Positions 23,094 to 31,970 are shown, counted from the stretch's first letter. The stretch is 35,047 nt of DNA from Nitrososphaerota archaeon (GCA_028867395.1 JAGWGO010000001.1:1-35047), one strand, 5' to 3'. Notes: generated by a model not told the origin, from the sequence alone. Made by a program: numbers and translations.

Positions 23094-23641
23094 CCAACGA
23101 TGCATTTGTGATCTGGATGACTGGACTTCCATGTGCTGGAAAGACAACCATTGCTAGGAAGTTACAAGAATACATTCCAAATCTGGCTGTGCTTGATGGT
23201 GATGAGCTCAGGGAATGGCTTTCGCCAAAAGATTTCTCCAAGGAAGGCCGCAATGAACATAATAGAAAGGTTGCTCATCTTGCCAAACTGCTTGTAAAAC
23301 ATGGTGTTCCTGTTTCTGTTTCTCTGATAAGTCCGTTTAGAGAAAATAGGGATACAGCGCGTCAAATAATTGGCAGTGACAAGTTTTTTGAAACCTATGT
23401 GAAATGTACGTTAGATATATGTGAGAAAAGAGACGTCAAGGGAATGTACAAAAAGGCAAGAAGAAATGAAATAAATAATTTTACAGGAATACAAGATCCT
23501 TACGAGGAACCTCTAAAGCCAGATATTGTTCTTGATACTGAAAATGAAATCTTGGAAATGTCGGTAAGTAAAATTATTTTCAGATTGAAAGAGCTTGAAG
23601 CAATACCTAGCGGTTCTAGTCATATAAGATTTGAAGTTTGA
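23078..23641 (+). CDS. cysC: APS kinase family protein (CysC type)
   Basis: The 187-residue protein has all family motifs: P-loop GLPCAGKT (residues 16-23), LDGDELRE, GRNEHNRKVAHLAK, ISPFRENRDTAR, and NFTGIQDPYEEP with a following LKPDIVLDT. The known reaction is ATP plus adenylyl sulfate giving PAPS, the sulfate donor. In some capsule loci (Campylobacter jejuni Cj1415) a CysC-annotated protein instead phosphorylates cytidine diphosphoramidate, so the substrate here is open. The start ATG 23078 lies inside the phosphodiesterase gene. No ATP sulfurylase gene is visible in the window. The gene is intact and of normal length. Confidence 0.9.
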   Translation: MDKKLTNDAFVIWMTGLPCAGKTTIARKLQEYIPNLAVLDGDELREWLSPKDFSKEGRNEHNRKVAHLAKLLVKHGVPVSVSLISPFRENRDTARQIIGSDKFFETYVKCTLDICEKRDVKGMYKKARRNEINNFTGIQDPYEEPLKPDIVLDTENEILEMSVSKIIFRLKELEAIPSGSSHIRFEV

Positions 23642-23666
23642 TCTTACCTAAGCTAGAATGTTTATT

Positions 23667-24926
23667 TCAATGAGATCCTAAGAATGAAAACAGGTTATTT
23701 GCAAGTGGACTACCCAGACCAGTTACAAAGTCATACCCAGTTACTGCTGTACATATTGAACCACAGTTGCCATTAGTACCGGCCGTGATATCTCTGAAAT
23801 TTTGAGAATATGAACTGCCTTGTGCCGCGGAATATACTATGTTGCCAGTTCCAAAATTTATTGAAGAAATCGGAGTAATTCTGACGCTGTTTGCTATTGC
23901 AAACAAGGCAGCCCATTGAGGAGCAGCATCGCTTGTTCCGCCAACTTGAATCCAGCAATCTCTGCTACATCTGTAGCTGTCATAAACGGGGAAACCAGTA
24001 GAGGGGTCTGAGTCATAGGAAACATCTGGAATACCCCTCTTGGAATTGGTGTTGAATAATAATTGATAGGATGGCTTTGGCTCTATGGTGCTTATCCCTC
24101 CTCCACTCCCACTCCAAGCACTCTCACTAATAACATTGCCTTGGCTGTCAAGATTCAATGTCGTTCCACCAACTCCTATTACAAAGCGTGAGGCCGCTGG
24201 ATACTCGACACCACTGCCACTGTCACCAGATGCTGCAAAGAAACTTACTCCTGTCTTCTTAAAATGCTTATCAAATAGAATTTCACTCGGGTACTCCTGA
24301 CTTCCCCAACTCATGGATACCTGATGGACACCGCTCTGAGACGAACCAATATCAACCGCATGGAATAGGGGGGTAGTAAATGCATTCTTTGATTCAACCA
24401 ATATAATTTTTGCACCAGGAGCTATGGCATGCGCCCATTCTACATCAAGTGAGATCTCCTGCGTCCATCCAAAGTTGGGTCGTGGTTGACCTTCAGGGGT
24501 GAGTTTTACAAAACAACCATTTGAGGTAGTACAAGGTGGGAGATTGAATTGAGTATTAAACATGGCAAGGTCAGATTCAACATTAGGATCGTCAAATGCG
24601 TCTATTATCGCTACTGCCTGTCCATTTCCACAGAGATTAGTACTAGGCCATGTTGGTGCAGTATAGGAGCATGAGAGCTGATCAAATCTATACGCATGTC
24701 TTATCTGAGCTGGTGTAATACCATTTGGCACTGATGCAGATGCAATTTTTATATGAATGGGAGGATGCATCTCAATATCTTTGGGAGGAGCTGTAGCTTG
24801 TGAATAGGCAAGCTGTGGAACTATTATAACTAATAGAAAAATTGTAGATAGAGAAAATCCAACACTGTAGATCCTCTTCATGATTAGAGCCTTCATTTGC
24901 TGTATAAAAATTTTGGTGTGTTCCAT
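23667..24926 (-). CDS. Secreted S53 (sedolisin) peptidase lacking a long prodomain
   Basis: The 419-residue protein has a signal peptide (SVGFSLSTIFLLVIIVPQLA, residues 21-40). The catalytic acidic pair is Glu157 and Asp161 in WTQEISLDVEW, the oxyanion Asp235 is in SGDSG, and the nucleophile Ser332 is in GGTSDAAP. A C-terminal FRDITAG and GLGSP segment matches the calcium-binding end of sedolisins. The usual prodomain of about 150-200 residues is almost absent. The protein is secreted and works outside; optimum pH is not inferable. ATG 24926 is shown, but the TATA-like TTTTATG is only 15 nt away, so ATG 24896 or 24881 may be used. Confidence 0.9.
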   Translation of the reverse strand: MEHTKIFIQQMKALIMKRIYSVGFSLSTIFLLVIIVPQLAYSQATAPPKDIEMHPPIHIKIASASVPNGITPAQIRHAYRFDQLSCSYTAPTWPSTNLCGNGQAVAIIDAFDDPNVESDLAMFNTQFNLPPCTTSNGCFVKLTPEGQPRPNFGWTQEISLDVEWAHAIAPGAKIILVESKNAFTTPLFHAVDIGSSQSGVHQVSMSWGSQEYPSEILFDKHFKKTGVSFFAASGDSGSGVEYPAASRFVIGVGGTTLNLDSQGNVISESAWSGSGGGISTIEPKPSYQLLFNTNSKRGIPDVSYDSDPSTGFPVYDSYRCSRDCWIQVGGTSDAAPQWAALFAIANSVRITPISSINFGTGNIVYSAAQGSSYSQNFRDITAGTNGNCGSICTAVTGYDFVTGLGSPLANNLFSFLGSH

Positions 24927-25028
24927 CTCTATAACATAAAATCAAAAATCTTTGAGTCAGATTCCAATTATTATTCAAACATTGGAGAGGTTTTTTAATA
25001 CTAGTATTCTGTAAAGAAATGAAACACG

Positions 25029-25616
25029 ATGAACGTTTTGGCTATGGGTACGAGGTTGTCTGATATACAGATAGGATGCCTGAAAACTTTGATAAAGTAT
25101 TCTTGGGAAGGAAATGAGATTAGTCTGGTAATTTCTGGAAATCCCAAGGGAAGGAAGGAAAAAGATTCTATGTCATACAGCGAACTAAAAATTGACCATG
25201 TTTACTTTACTGAGAGGTTTGACGAGTCCACTGTCACACAGGAGAATGTAAATACGCTTGGCTCAATTATAAAAAAGACAAAGCCGTCATTAGTAATTCT
25301 ACCTTTTGATAAAACCAAAAACAAGAAGAGAGCAGTATTAGCTCATTCCGCATTGCTTGCCTGTAGGGGGATAAAAAATATACTAATGTACGAAACAACA
25401 AAAAACGAGAATTTTTCACCAAACGTGTTTTTTACCTTTGAAAAAGAGTCACTAAATGGCCTGACCGAAGACAGGAAACTGCAAATTAATTCAACTGTTA
25501 AAGAGATAAGAAAATCTATACAAAAGTTTCACTCTAGTAATATCAGAATAGAAAAAAACACAGAAGCGTTTGAGAGTAAGCGAGTTTTACTACTTGATAT
25601 TTCAGAGATAGCTTGA
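25029..25616 (+). CDS. PIG-L/LmbE-like protein without metal ligands
   Basis: The 195-residue protein starts MNVLAMGTRLSDIQIGCLKT, which aligns with the first strand and loop of PIG-L deacetylases (consensus G-AHPDD-E-GCGGT), but the His-Pro-Asp-Asp ligands are changed to Arg-Leu-Ser-Asp. A second family feature, PSLVILPFDKTKNKKRAVLA, replaces the HPDH motif with DKTKNKKRA. The fold is probably kept while catalysis is lost. It directly precedes the intact PIG-L gene (51 bp gap), so it may be a regulatory or scaffold partner. The call is by eye and moderately sure. Confidence 0.6.
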   Translation: MNVLAMGTRLSDIQIGCLKTLIKYSWEGNEISLVISGNPKGRKEKDSMSYSELKIDHVYFTERFDESTVTQENVNTLGSIIKKTKPSLVILPFDKTKNKKRAVLAHSALLACRGIKNILMYETTKNENFSPNVFFTFEKESLNGLTEDRKLQINSTVKEIRKSIQKFHSSNIRIEKNTEAFESKRVLLLDISEIA

Positions 25617-25630
25617 GCATGTTAGTTTTG

Positions 25631-25644
25631 AATTTTTTAAATAG
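25631..25644 (+). promoter_or_regulatory. TATA box of the PIG-L gene
   Basis: TTTTTTAAATAG is centred about 30 nt before ATG 25668, in the gap after the upstream PIG-L-like gene. It suggests that the second gene also has its own promoter. Confidence 0.5.
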
Positions 25645-25667
25645 AAATCCTTCGTGTGAGTCTATTC

Positions 25668-26288
25668 ATGAAAGTTGTTAGTGTGGGGGCTCATCCCGAT
25701 GATCCTGAATTAGGTATGGGAGGAACAATTGCAAAACATACTGCTAGAGGGGACAATACCGAAGTAATCTTAGTTACCTTAGGAGGTGTTTCAGGAGATC
25801 CAAGACAGAGAGAGGAAGAAGCACAAAAAAGCTCACAGATTCTGGGAGTTAAAAAGCTACACATATTGGATTATCCAGTATCAAAATTAAATAAACGATC
25901 AACTGAACTAGCAAAAATAATAAAGAAACTTGTCGATGAGATCAATCCTCAAAGAATCTACACACATAGTCCATTTGATTTCCACCAAGTTCATACCACA
26001 GTAAGCAATTCTGTTTTAAATGGAGCAAAAGATGTAAATCAAATCCTATTTTATGAATATATCTCATCAACAACTCAATACTTTATTCCTGATGCATATG
26101 TAGACATTACAAGCTTCATAGACTTGAAAATAAAAAGTATAAAACAACACAAAAGTCAGTTGCACAGACTTTACATGAGACCAAACGTCGTTAGATCACT
26201 TGCCAACGTTAGATACATTGAAGCAAAACTAGGTTCAGACCCATCTGGTTTAGCAGAGGCATTTGTAATACAAAAAATGATTCTTTGA
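25668..26288 (+). CDS. PIG-L family N-acetyl-sugar deacetylase
   Basis: The 206-residue protein has the zinc-binding AHPDDPELGMGGT at residues 8-20 and HSPFDFHQVHTT near 110-120. It belongs to the LmbE/PIG-L family of zinc deacetylases, which remove acetyl groups from GlcNAc in glycolipids or thiol-sugars. Cofactor-free water activation by Asp and His is the known mechanism. No signal peptide is present, so it acts in the cytoplasm or at the inner membrane face. ATG 25668 is preferred over the GTG 12 bp earlier because of the TATA box at 25631-25644. The inactive-looking relative lies just upstream. Confidence 0.88.
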   Translation: MKVVSVGAHPDDPELGMGGTIAKHTARGDNTEVILVTLGGVSGDPRQREEEAQKSSQILGVKKLHILDYPVSKLNKRSTELAKIIKKLVDEINPQRIYTHSPFDFHQVHTTVSNSVLNGAKDVNQILFYEYISSTTQYFIPDAYVDITSFIDLKIKSIKQHKSQLHRLYMRPNVVRSLANVRYIEAKLGSDPSGLAEAFVIQKMIL

Positions 26289-26352
26289 TTGATGTTGTTT
26301 TTTGAGATTATTTTTGTAACTTTCTTTTAGAAAATTGTTCTTAACCTGACTG

Positions 26353-28245
26353 TCATTCAAAGATATCGTGTAAGATTGCACCTTCAGAATTTTTAGGAGG
26401 AGCAATACCTAGGATATGAGCAATGGTGGGAGCTATATCTGTCATATGTATGGGTTTTTCCCTGTGATATCCCTTCCTTATTTTGGGACCGTGTGCAACA
26501 AACATTGATTTTATTGTACCGTACTTGCCCATATCCACAGAGGGAAGCTGAGAACCATGAATACTTGCATCAGGAAATCCCGCTTTGAGGTCTTCAAATA
26601 ACTCGTCACCAATCTTAAGTCTGTTATCGCTTGCATAGATGGAATTGGTGGCATATACAATATCGCCGACCCTGTTTCCGCCAAGACCCAGAAATTGGGC
26701 GTCCGTGTTGTCAAGTGCAAGAGCGATCGGCCGTATCCCCGTCTTTGGGTCCTTGATATCATAAAGAAGATCTATTACTCTTCTTACTAATTCATCACGA
26801 TCATTGCCAGATTTTATTATGCCGTTGGGTTCTCTTCCTTTTAGATTCACATAAACATGAACCATACCTTGGCAGAAGACTTGGGTGTTATTCCAATCTA
26901 TAGCAATTTTTTTTGTCGCTGGATCTCTTTTTAGTTTAATCAAACCTTTCTGATACAAATATGAATTGATAAAAAATCTCCGTTTTCCCATAACATGACC
27001 GTGATCTGACAAAACAATCGTGTAGATCTCTTGCCCTTTTTTCTTTTGTTTATTATTTGCCCGAACAATATTGCCAACTAGCTCATCTGCAATCTCATAC
27101 GTTCTAGCTAGGACTCTATTACATATTTTGGCTTGATTTGGTGACAATACAGATTTGTCAAATCTGAGAAACGCATGTTGTGTATTATCTATGCCATGCC
27201 ATTGTGTCATAAACAAATCCCATTGATTTCTAGACATGAGGTAGTGCGTGGCTTTTCCCATCCAGTCTGCTTGATATTCCATGTCGTCAATGTAAGTATC
27301 TTCATCAATCCAACCGTAGACGTATGGGAAATGACTTATGGATTCAAGAAAGGGACCAAACTTTTCAAACAGTTCCTTTGAAAGAGATTTTGGAAAAGTC
27401 CAGCCTTCTATCGGAAAAACTGCTGAAACAAAAAGCTTAAACTTTTCTTTATTATGATAACCTATGTCAATTAACTTCATTCTAAAAGAAGCCTTTTTGA
27501 CTCTGCCGTCAACTTCAAAGTCCTCGAGCAACCATTTTGATTGCTGTCCTCTTTTTAAAATGAGAGCGTCCTTTGTGTCCTTGTTTTTGGTAAGTAAGGC
27601 AGTATCATACTCCTTTGAACGTTGAGCCAGCAAGAGAACGTTGTATGCTATGCCTTTTTCTGGACCAATTATTATTTCAGATTCTAGGGGAGGCATGTAG
27701 GATAATTGGGGTGAAATATTTCTCCAATCAGAAAGATCTGCTTTAGAAAAACTCATCACCATTGCATTCTCCAAAGGTATAGTACAGTAACAGGAACTGT
27801 TACTCAATGCTAAGGGACTTGATCCCCACGGTCTCGACCCTGGTCCACCGGGAGCGCCAAAACCTTCTACCTGAACACTTTTTTTTATATTGGGTGGCCA
27901 TGAAGCAATAAATTTCAGTAGTATGCATTTCTTGCCGCATCTCTCTGCCGTCTTCCATATCTGTTCTGCTTTACAAAGATCAGAATAGAATCCACTTTTG
28001 ATCTCCGTAAGATGAGTTCCAGGCATGTGAACCACCATGTCCGTTACACCATGAGTCTTTGGCCACGCTCCAGTCGAGACAGTATTCCAGTTGCTTGCAG
28101 TATGAGTTGGAAAGACAGGAATTCCTTCTGCCCAGGTACCACCGTTAACTAGTTTTTGCATATTTGGTAATTTGCCCATCTGGAGATATTTTTGAACTAG
28201 TGTCGGTACCGCAGCATCAAGACCAATTAATATTACTTTTTTCAA
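26353..28245 (-). CDS. Large alkaline-phosphatase-superfamily hydrolase
   Basis: The 630-residue protein has Asp10 (IGLDAA), nucleophile Thr49 (FPTHTASNW), WHGIDNTQHAFLRF near residue 360, LSDHGHVMGKRR near 415, and a C-terminal HMTDIAPTIAHILG. This is the same superfamily as the protein at 21669-23093 but a different, longer branch, with an insert of about 180 residues between the nucleophile and HGIDNTQH. It could hydrolyse or transfer a phospho-, phosphono- or sulfo-group on a glycan or nucleotide-sugar. There is no signal peptide. The gene is divergent from the 28438 mini-gene and its promoter lies in 28246-28437. Confidence 0.85.
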   Translation of the reverse strand: MKKVILIGLDAAVPTLVQKYLQMGKLPNMQKLVNGGTWAEGIPVFPTHTASNWNTVSTGAWPKTHGVTDMVVHMPGTHLTEIKSGFYSDLCKAEQIWKTAERCGKKCILLKFIASWPPNIKKSVQVEGFGAPGGPGSRPWGSSPLALSNSSCYCTIPLENAMVMSFSKADLSDWRNISPQLSYMPPLESEIIIGPEKGIAYNVLLLAQRSKEYDTALLTKNKDTKDALILKRGQQSKWLLEDFEVDGRVKKASFRMKLIDIGYHNKEKFKLFVSAVFPIEGWTFPKSLSKELFEKFGPFLESISHFPYVYGWIDEDTYIDDMEYQADWMGKATHYLMSRNQWDLFMTQWHGIDNTQHAFLRFDKSVLSPNQAKICNRVLARTYEIADELVGNIVRANNKQKKKGQEIYTIVLSDHGHVMGKRRFFINSYLYQKGLIKLKRDPATKKIAIDWNNTQVFCQGMVHVYVNLKGREPNGIIKSGNDRDELVRRVIDLLYDIKDPKTGIRPIALALDNTDAQFLGLGGNRVGDIVYATNSIYASDNRLKIGDELFEDLKAGFPDASIHGSQLPSVDMGKYGTIKSMFVAHGPKIRKGYHREKPIHMTDIAPTIAHILGIAPPKNSEGAILHDIFE

Positions 28246-28409
28246 TCTGATTTGTCACACTGGTTTTTGTCTGAAAAGATATTGCTTTGTAATACCAAAG
28301 TTATAGAAATATGACATAACACAGTAGTTCTTCTTGGCTAAATATTATTATTTAAAATTTATCTAGATTAACCAATAAATTATTTTGCATTTTTTGAAAA
28401 CCTCTATCA

Positions 28410-28421
28410 TTTAAATAGATG
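28410..28421 (+). promoter_or_regulatory. TATA box of the 28438 gene
   Basis: ATTTAAATAGA is centred about 22 nt before TTG 28438, with no ribosome binding site in between. This supports the TTG start and a leaderless mRNA. Confidence 0.5.
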
Positions 28422-28437
28422 CTTAAAGAGAGCAGAT

Positions 28438-28692
28438 TTGTTGAAGACCAGAACGGGTCGACAGATGAAAAACAAAAAAGAGAACAAAGACGTACCTATC
28501 TATCTACCTGCTAAGACAATTGCATTGTTAAGAGAAGAATTTAGCTTGAAGGAAGATACGGTTGAAAATTTTGTAAATTCCTTAATTAACAAAACTGTTC
28601 AAGAACACATGGACCAGAGAAATTCTGCAGTCTTTTCAAAAGATGAGACAAAAGAAATTGAGGACGACCTTAAAGGTCTGGGATATATTTAA
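28438..28692 (+). CDS. Small protein with phosphatase-superfamily-type LGYI tail
   Basis: The 84-residue soluble protein has a basic start and a helix-strand pattern (DVPIYLPAKTIALLREEFSL, ENFVNSLINKTVQEHM), ending KDETKEIEDDLKGLGYI. The final (E/D)..I...L..LGYI pattern is well known at the C-termini of many alkaline-phosphatase/sulfatase-like proteins. Here it forms a separate protein beside such an enzyme, transcribed divergently from it. It may be a detached regulatory tail. The middle could also be a small ribbon-helix-helix type domain. TTG 28438 fits the TATA box at 28410-28421; ATG 28465 is an alternative. Its end is adjacent to the convergent aldo/keto reductase. Confidence 0.6.
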   Translation: MLKTRTGRQMKNKKENKDVPIYLPAKTIALLREEFSLKEDTVENFVNSLINKTVQEHMDQRNSAVFSKDETKEIEDDLKGLGYI

Positions 28693-28693
28693 G

Positions 28694-29656
28694 TTAGAAG
28701 AACTTTTCCTGCTGGATGGCTGTGATTTTTTCTAGCTCATGCTCTGTAAGCTTGATATTCGAGGCTTCTATATTGGATCTAAGCTGGGCCACATTTTTTG
28801 CTCCAGGAATGCACGTAGAAACTTCCTCCCTTGAAAGTACATAAGATATGGCTGCCTGACTAAGAGAATGCGATTTGTCTTCAAGAAAGCTAAATTTTTT
28901 ACAAAACTGGACTCTCTTTTGAATCTCTTGTGCTGAATATCTACTCCTAATGTCTGAAGAAGGGAACATGTGATCATTACTATATTTACCACTTAGCAGC
29001 CCTTGTGCCAAAGGCTCGGCTGCAATTACTCCTACACCCTTCCTTTTTGCTAATGGTAATATTTCCTTGATTGGTTCAAAATTTAAAAGAGAAATTTTTA
29101 GTTGAATAGTATCGATAATATCCCTTTCTAATAACGGGATTGCTTTCTCATATTGTGCACCAATGGAAACACCACAGTATAGCGCCTTTCCTTCCATTTT
29201 TATATCATTGAAGGCCCTTTTTATGTCGAGAAAATCTTTTTCTGTAGTTGGCGCGGCGTGGACTTGGAATAAATCTACATAATCAGTTTGGAGTCGCGCC
29301 AAACTTTTATCTAGTGAGGCGATCAGATGATGATACGAGATATCTATCTCAAAAGGCTTGTTATATTGAGGATAACGTCCTGCCTTTGTAAAAATATAGA
29401 TATCTGATCGATAATCTTTGAGAAACTTGCCTAATCTAGCTTCACTTCTTCCCAATGAATATACATCAGAGGTATCAAAGACGTTTATGCCCTTATCAAT
29501 TGCAAACAACACAATTTCTTGGGCTGTCATTTCATCCATGTCACCATAATTGGCTGGAATATTATTTATCATTGATATTCCGCCTAGCTGTACACATCCT
29601 AGTCCCACCTCCGATACTTGGAGTCTAGTTTTACCTAACTGTCTTTTCTTGAGCAA
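28694..29656 (-). CDS. Aldo/keto reductase
   Basis: The 320-residue NADP(H)-dependent reductase has the catalytic tetrad: Asp61 and Tyr66 in FDTSDVYSLG, Lys91 in FTKAG and His133 in QVHAAP. NADP-binding loops include LAQGLLSGKY and PGAKNVAQLRSN near residue 290. Length and order are normal for the AKR family. It could reduce a sugar-derived carbonyl, which would fit the glycan genes around it, but the family is broad. The start TTG at 29656 is the first possible codon after an in-frame break. The stop sits one base from the stop of the convergent small gene. The gene is intact. Confidence 0.88.
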   Translation of the reverse strand: MLKKRQLGKTRLQVSEVGLGCVQLGGISMINNIPANYGDMDEMTAQEIVLFAIDKGINVFDTSDVYSLGRSEARLGKFLKDYRSDIYIFTKAGRYPQYNKPFEIDISYHHLIASLDKSLARLQTDYVDLFQVHAAPTTEKDFLDIKRAFNDIKMEGKALYCGVSIGAQYEKAIPLLERDIIDTIQLKISLLNFEPIKEILPLAKRKGVGVIAAEPLAQGLLSGKYSNDHMFPSSDIRSRYSAQEIQKRVQFCKKFSFLEDKSHSLSQAAISYVLSREEVSTCIPGAKNVAQLRSNIEASNIKLTEHELEKITAIQQEKFF

Positions 29657-29888
29657 CCAAACACTCTACCGATATCATCATAGCAGCATTCTTCTTTTAT
29701 TTTAATTGATTTTATAAAGAGTAGGCTAAAGATATTTCTTGATTGTTTTCTCAAAACGAATTTGAATCTGGTTGTTATGGAAAGGGTTTTTGGGATTTTC
29801 GGTCTTATTTTAATATCTTTAGGATCAAAATTCTGATTTTGGTTCCATTTTTTAAAGGGGCTCTGTATGATACAGTAATAAATGAGTA

Positions 29889-29900
29889 AAATTTTAGAAT
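29889..29900 (+). promoter_or_regulatory. TATA box of the 29919 gene
   Basis: AAATTTTAGAAT is centred about 25 nt before TTG 29919. The region 29657-29888 is otherwise A+T-rich and shows no gene that I can support. Confidence 0.45.
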
Positions 29901-29918
29901 TTACAGTGATAAAACAGG

Positions 29919-31970
29919 TTGCGTTATAGCCGTCCATTTCTAGTTATTTTATTTTTAACATTAGGTCTCTTGTTTGTTTTCAACAACAATAGCAGTGTTT
30001 TTGCTCAAACAACAACTACCACCTCACAATCATTACCAAATTCAAATGTAATACCTCCTACAGCATATCAGCCAAATATTTTTTTTATTAATGTCCACGT
30101 AGATACCAACCCTGTACCCAACAAACCATTTCATATATATGCAGATATTCAAGATCCGAACCCTGCTGATTTAATAGCACACATTGTGGTTCCACCGCAA
30201 ATGAGCGTTCTAAGTCCCATAGTGCCTTCGCCGACTTATACAACTTCATACAACATTTTGCGCGCAACATGGACTGTTATGGCAGGCCAGACAGGATCAT
30301 TTCCAATAAACATTGTAGCACACTCTAATTTTCCCTATGATACGGAAACATTCAGTCTAACCGTAAACGTTGGTAGCCCAAATAGTCTAATGGTAACTGC
30401 GATAAACATTCCAGGCAACATTGTTCCAGGCGACAATTTCACTGTGAGTATAAAACTGAATAACACTTCAACCGTCAAAGACCATTTCATTCTTGCGCAA
30501 GTAGCCGTTCCTGCAGGACTGCAACTGTTGAACAATAGTACATTAAGTGTTGACTCATTGAATCCAAATAGGGAAGTAGCCTTTAACTGGAGACTTAATG
30601 CACAGGCACCGGGCTCTTATCCTTTGATTTTTAACTACTCATCAATCAACTCGGGATCAAATTCCATCAAAGCTTACGTCAATGTAGGCTCGGTGCCGAT
30701 TGCAACAGGAGCTTTGCTCTCTATTTCCGCAGAACCCATTGTGCTTGAACAAAACGCTATCACTCCTGTAACCTTTGATATTAGTAACAATAGCACGTAT
30801 CCTATACATCACCTGCAGATAGTTTCTGCCACTGGGGGGGCCTATACATCCGTAGATACGCCAGCTAATATAGGTGATTTAGAAATTGGGGCTACAAAGA
30901 AGGAGACCTTGGGAATATATACAACTAATGAAAGCTTGACCCTAAAGGTTCCGATAGATGTAAAATATGATGCAAATGGAGTTAATTACAATGAGACTTA
31001 TTTGACTGAATTACCACTACAGAACCAAGCAAATTTTAAGATTAGTAGCGTGGTTACGACCCCCCCTCTCTCATTTGCGGGTGATGTAGCAGACAAGATA
31101 GACGTACAGATATTTAATTTGGGTCAAGGTGCAAATGATGTCCATGTGGCACTAAACCTACCTAAGGGTTTATCACCTGCCTGGGGTAATGCCACCTCTG
31201 TTTATTTTGGAAGAATAGATACATTCCAAACTGTGACAGCATCATTTTATATCAATATCGATACTACCTCGGTCTCTGGTAACTACCCTCTGACGCTACT
31301 TATTACAAGCGGGAACCAGAAAACAAGTTTGAACATAAACTATGTAATTGCCAAAAAGGCGATATTTCAGTTAGTATCTGTTGATTCTTCGCAACTTTAT
31401 CCTGGTGCCACAAACGTACCATTTACGATAACACTGAAAAACATAGGTTCTGCTCCGGCAGAAACATTGACTACTATGCTACTGAGCGGCAATGCTGTAC
31501 CAGGTGTAAAGAGCTCAACGATAACTGCCATTGGAAATGAAGAGAACATTGGAACTATTCTCCCTAATCAAGTTTTTACAACAACATTCCTAGTAGCACT
31601 TGATCCAGCCTTCCCCGCAGGAGATCAATCTACCTCGGTGGAAATCAACTGGACACAAAATAGTACATATGCTGCAGGTACTAACAGCTTTGTGCAAACA
31701 GTGGCGGTTCCATACCATATACCAAATGGACCTTATTATCTATTATATTATAATGGAGTACCTTGGACAATTATAGTTGTAGTAGTGATTGGTATTGTAT
31801 TAATAGCTATTTTCATCAAAAGAAGGAAAAGAAGATTGAAGACAATTGAGTTGGCCGCTTTGCAAGCAGGTGGAATTCAAACAGAGGGTTTGGATATGGC
31901 AAGGATTCAAGCATCAGAAGACATCAGTGCGCAAAAGGAAAATACTTCTGAAAAGAAAAACCCCGTGTGA
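29919..31970 (+). CDS. Membrane-anchored surface protein with CARDB/NEW3-like repeats
   Basis: The 683-residue protein has a signal peptide (FLVILFLTLGLLFVF). About four to five beta-sandwich domains follow, each beginning with a pattern such as VPGDNFTVSIKLNN, LEQNAITPVTFDISNNS or LYPGATNVPFTITLKNIGS, as in CARDB/NEW3 families. A C-terminal membrane helix (WTIIVVVVIGIVLIAIFI) ends in KRRKRRLKT and a cytoplasmic tail of about 50 residues. Many N-x-S/T sites are available for N-glycosylation. The role is structural or S-layer-like, fitting the glycan genes beside it. The TTG 29919 start gives a direct signal peptide and has a TATA-like sequence about 25 nt upstream. Confidence 0.85.
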   Translation: MRYSRPFLVILFLTLGLLFVFNNNSSVFAQTTTTTSQSLPNSNVIPPTAYQPNIFFINVHVDTNPVPNKPFHIYADIQDPNPADLIAHIVVPPQMSVLSPIVPSPTYTTSYNILRATWTVMAGQTGSFPINIVAHSNFPYDTETFSLTVNVGSPNSLMVTAINIPGNIVPGDNFTVSIKLNNTSTVKDHFILAQVAVPAGLQLLNNSTLSVDSLNPNREVAFNWRLNAQAPGSYPLIFNYSSINSGSNSIKAYVNVGSVPIATGALLSISAEPIVLEQNAITPVTFDISNNSTYPIHHLQIVSATGGAYTSVDTPANIGDLEIGATKKETLGIYTTNESLTLKVPIDVKYDANGVNYNETYLTELPLQNQANFKISSVVTTPPLSFAGDVADKIDVQIFNLGQGANDVHVALNLPKGLSPAWGNATSVYFGRIDTFQTVTASFYINIDTTSVSGNYPLTLLITSGNQKTSLNINYVIAKKAIFQLVSVDSSQLYPGATNVPFTITLKNIGSAPAETLTTMLLSGNAVPGVKSSTITAIGNEENIGTILPNQVFTTTFLVALDPAFPAGDQSTSVEINWTQNSTYAAGTNSFVQTVAVPYHIPNGPYYLLYYNGVPWTIIVVVVIGIVLIAIFIKRRKRRLKTIELAALQAGGIQTEGLDMARIQASEDISAQKENTSEKKNPV

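Noticed and set aside
29635..29937. A 100-codon minus-strand frame in the gap before the 29919 gene
   Set aside because: It is rich in Lys, Asn, Ile and Phe with no recognisable domain. It overlaps the TTG start of the aldo/keto reductase and the promoter of the next gene.
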